A stretch of DNA of 64,000 nucleotides from Ramazzottius varieornatus (taxonomy: Eukaryota > Tardigrada > Eutardigrada > Parachela > Ramazzottiidae): the NCBI GenBank assembly GCA_001949185.1, contig BDGG01000002.1, forward strand, positions 2,866,467 to 2,930,466. The letters run 5' to 3'. The notes beneath the pieces are model-generated. The model was given only the letters and a program-made list of their open reading frames with translations. It ran no database searches and was not told the DNA's origin. Each line of letters begins with the position of its first letter. Within the stretch, counting starts at the first letter, position 1. Positions 62,374 through 64,000 of the stretch are shown here, one piece after another. Position numbers and translations under genes: made by a program.

Positions 62374-64000
<1,627 letters not shown>

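Overview
This is nuclear DNA of a compact invertebrate genome, not a prokaryote. Genes are split by many short introns (mostly about 55-95 bp) with clean GT...AG borders, and the gene set is animal: rhodopsin-type GPCRs, SKOR/fussel, senseless/GFI1, sugar transporters and a p68-type helicase. The AKH/GnRH-type receptor, tiny introns and roughly 45-48% GC suggest a protostome, probably an ecdysozoan, and would fit a tardigrade. That assignment is inference. All exon coordinates were derived by hand from splice signals, frame phase and paralogue alignment.

Layout, left to right: a partial AKH/GnRH-type receptor (1.4-2.5 kb, minus); a transposon-rich stretch (3.5-8.5 kb) with three hAT-type elements (two with perfect 8-bp target duplications) and elements nested inside them; a secreted protein with two copies of an unfamiliar six-cysteine domain plus a Thr/Ser-rich tail (9.0-10.4 kb, minus); a SKOR/fussel co-repressor (10.8-12.3 kb, minus); an unrecognised 615-residue disordered protein with a SUMO-interaction-like motif (14.8-17.0 kb, minus); a nearly complete hAT transposon whose transposase has one in-frame stop (17.5-20.5 kb); a complete Tre1/moody-like GPCR (22.9-24.0 kb, plus); a DDX5/p68 helicase with WG repeats, an in-frame stop and a MITE in a damaged intron (24.5-27.3 kb, minus); two tandem GLUT-type transporters with identical ten-exon structure (29.8-35.4 kb, plus); three decayed GPCR copies (36.2-38.8 kb, minus); four tandem dermatopontin-like secreted protein genes (39.5-47.1 kb, minus); a membrane-anchored GH3-fold protein (47.6-50.7 kb, minus); a small one-TM protein (51.4-51.9 kb, minus); a gene-poor stretch with a pogo-like element and derivatives (52-61 kb); and the 5' two thirds of a senseless/GFI1 zinc-finger gene (62.4 kb to the end, plus).

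The genes do not form one pathway. Local themes are tandem duplication (transporters, dermatopontin-like genes, GPCR relics) and heavy colonisation by non-autonomous inverted-repeat elements. The most distinctive pattern is a family of roughly 50-95 bp hairpins built on CAAGTGGCGCA/TGCGCCACTTG. At least eight copies sit in introns or next to genes and account for most of the unusually long introns. The best candidates for something undescribed are this hairpin family, the duplicated six-cysteine domain, the dermatopontin-like array with its 22-bp microexon, and the WG-repeat helicase.
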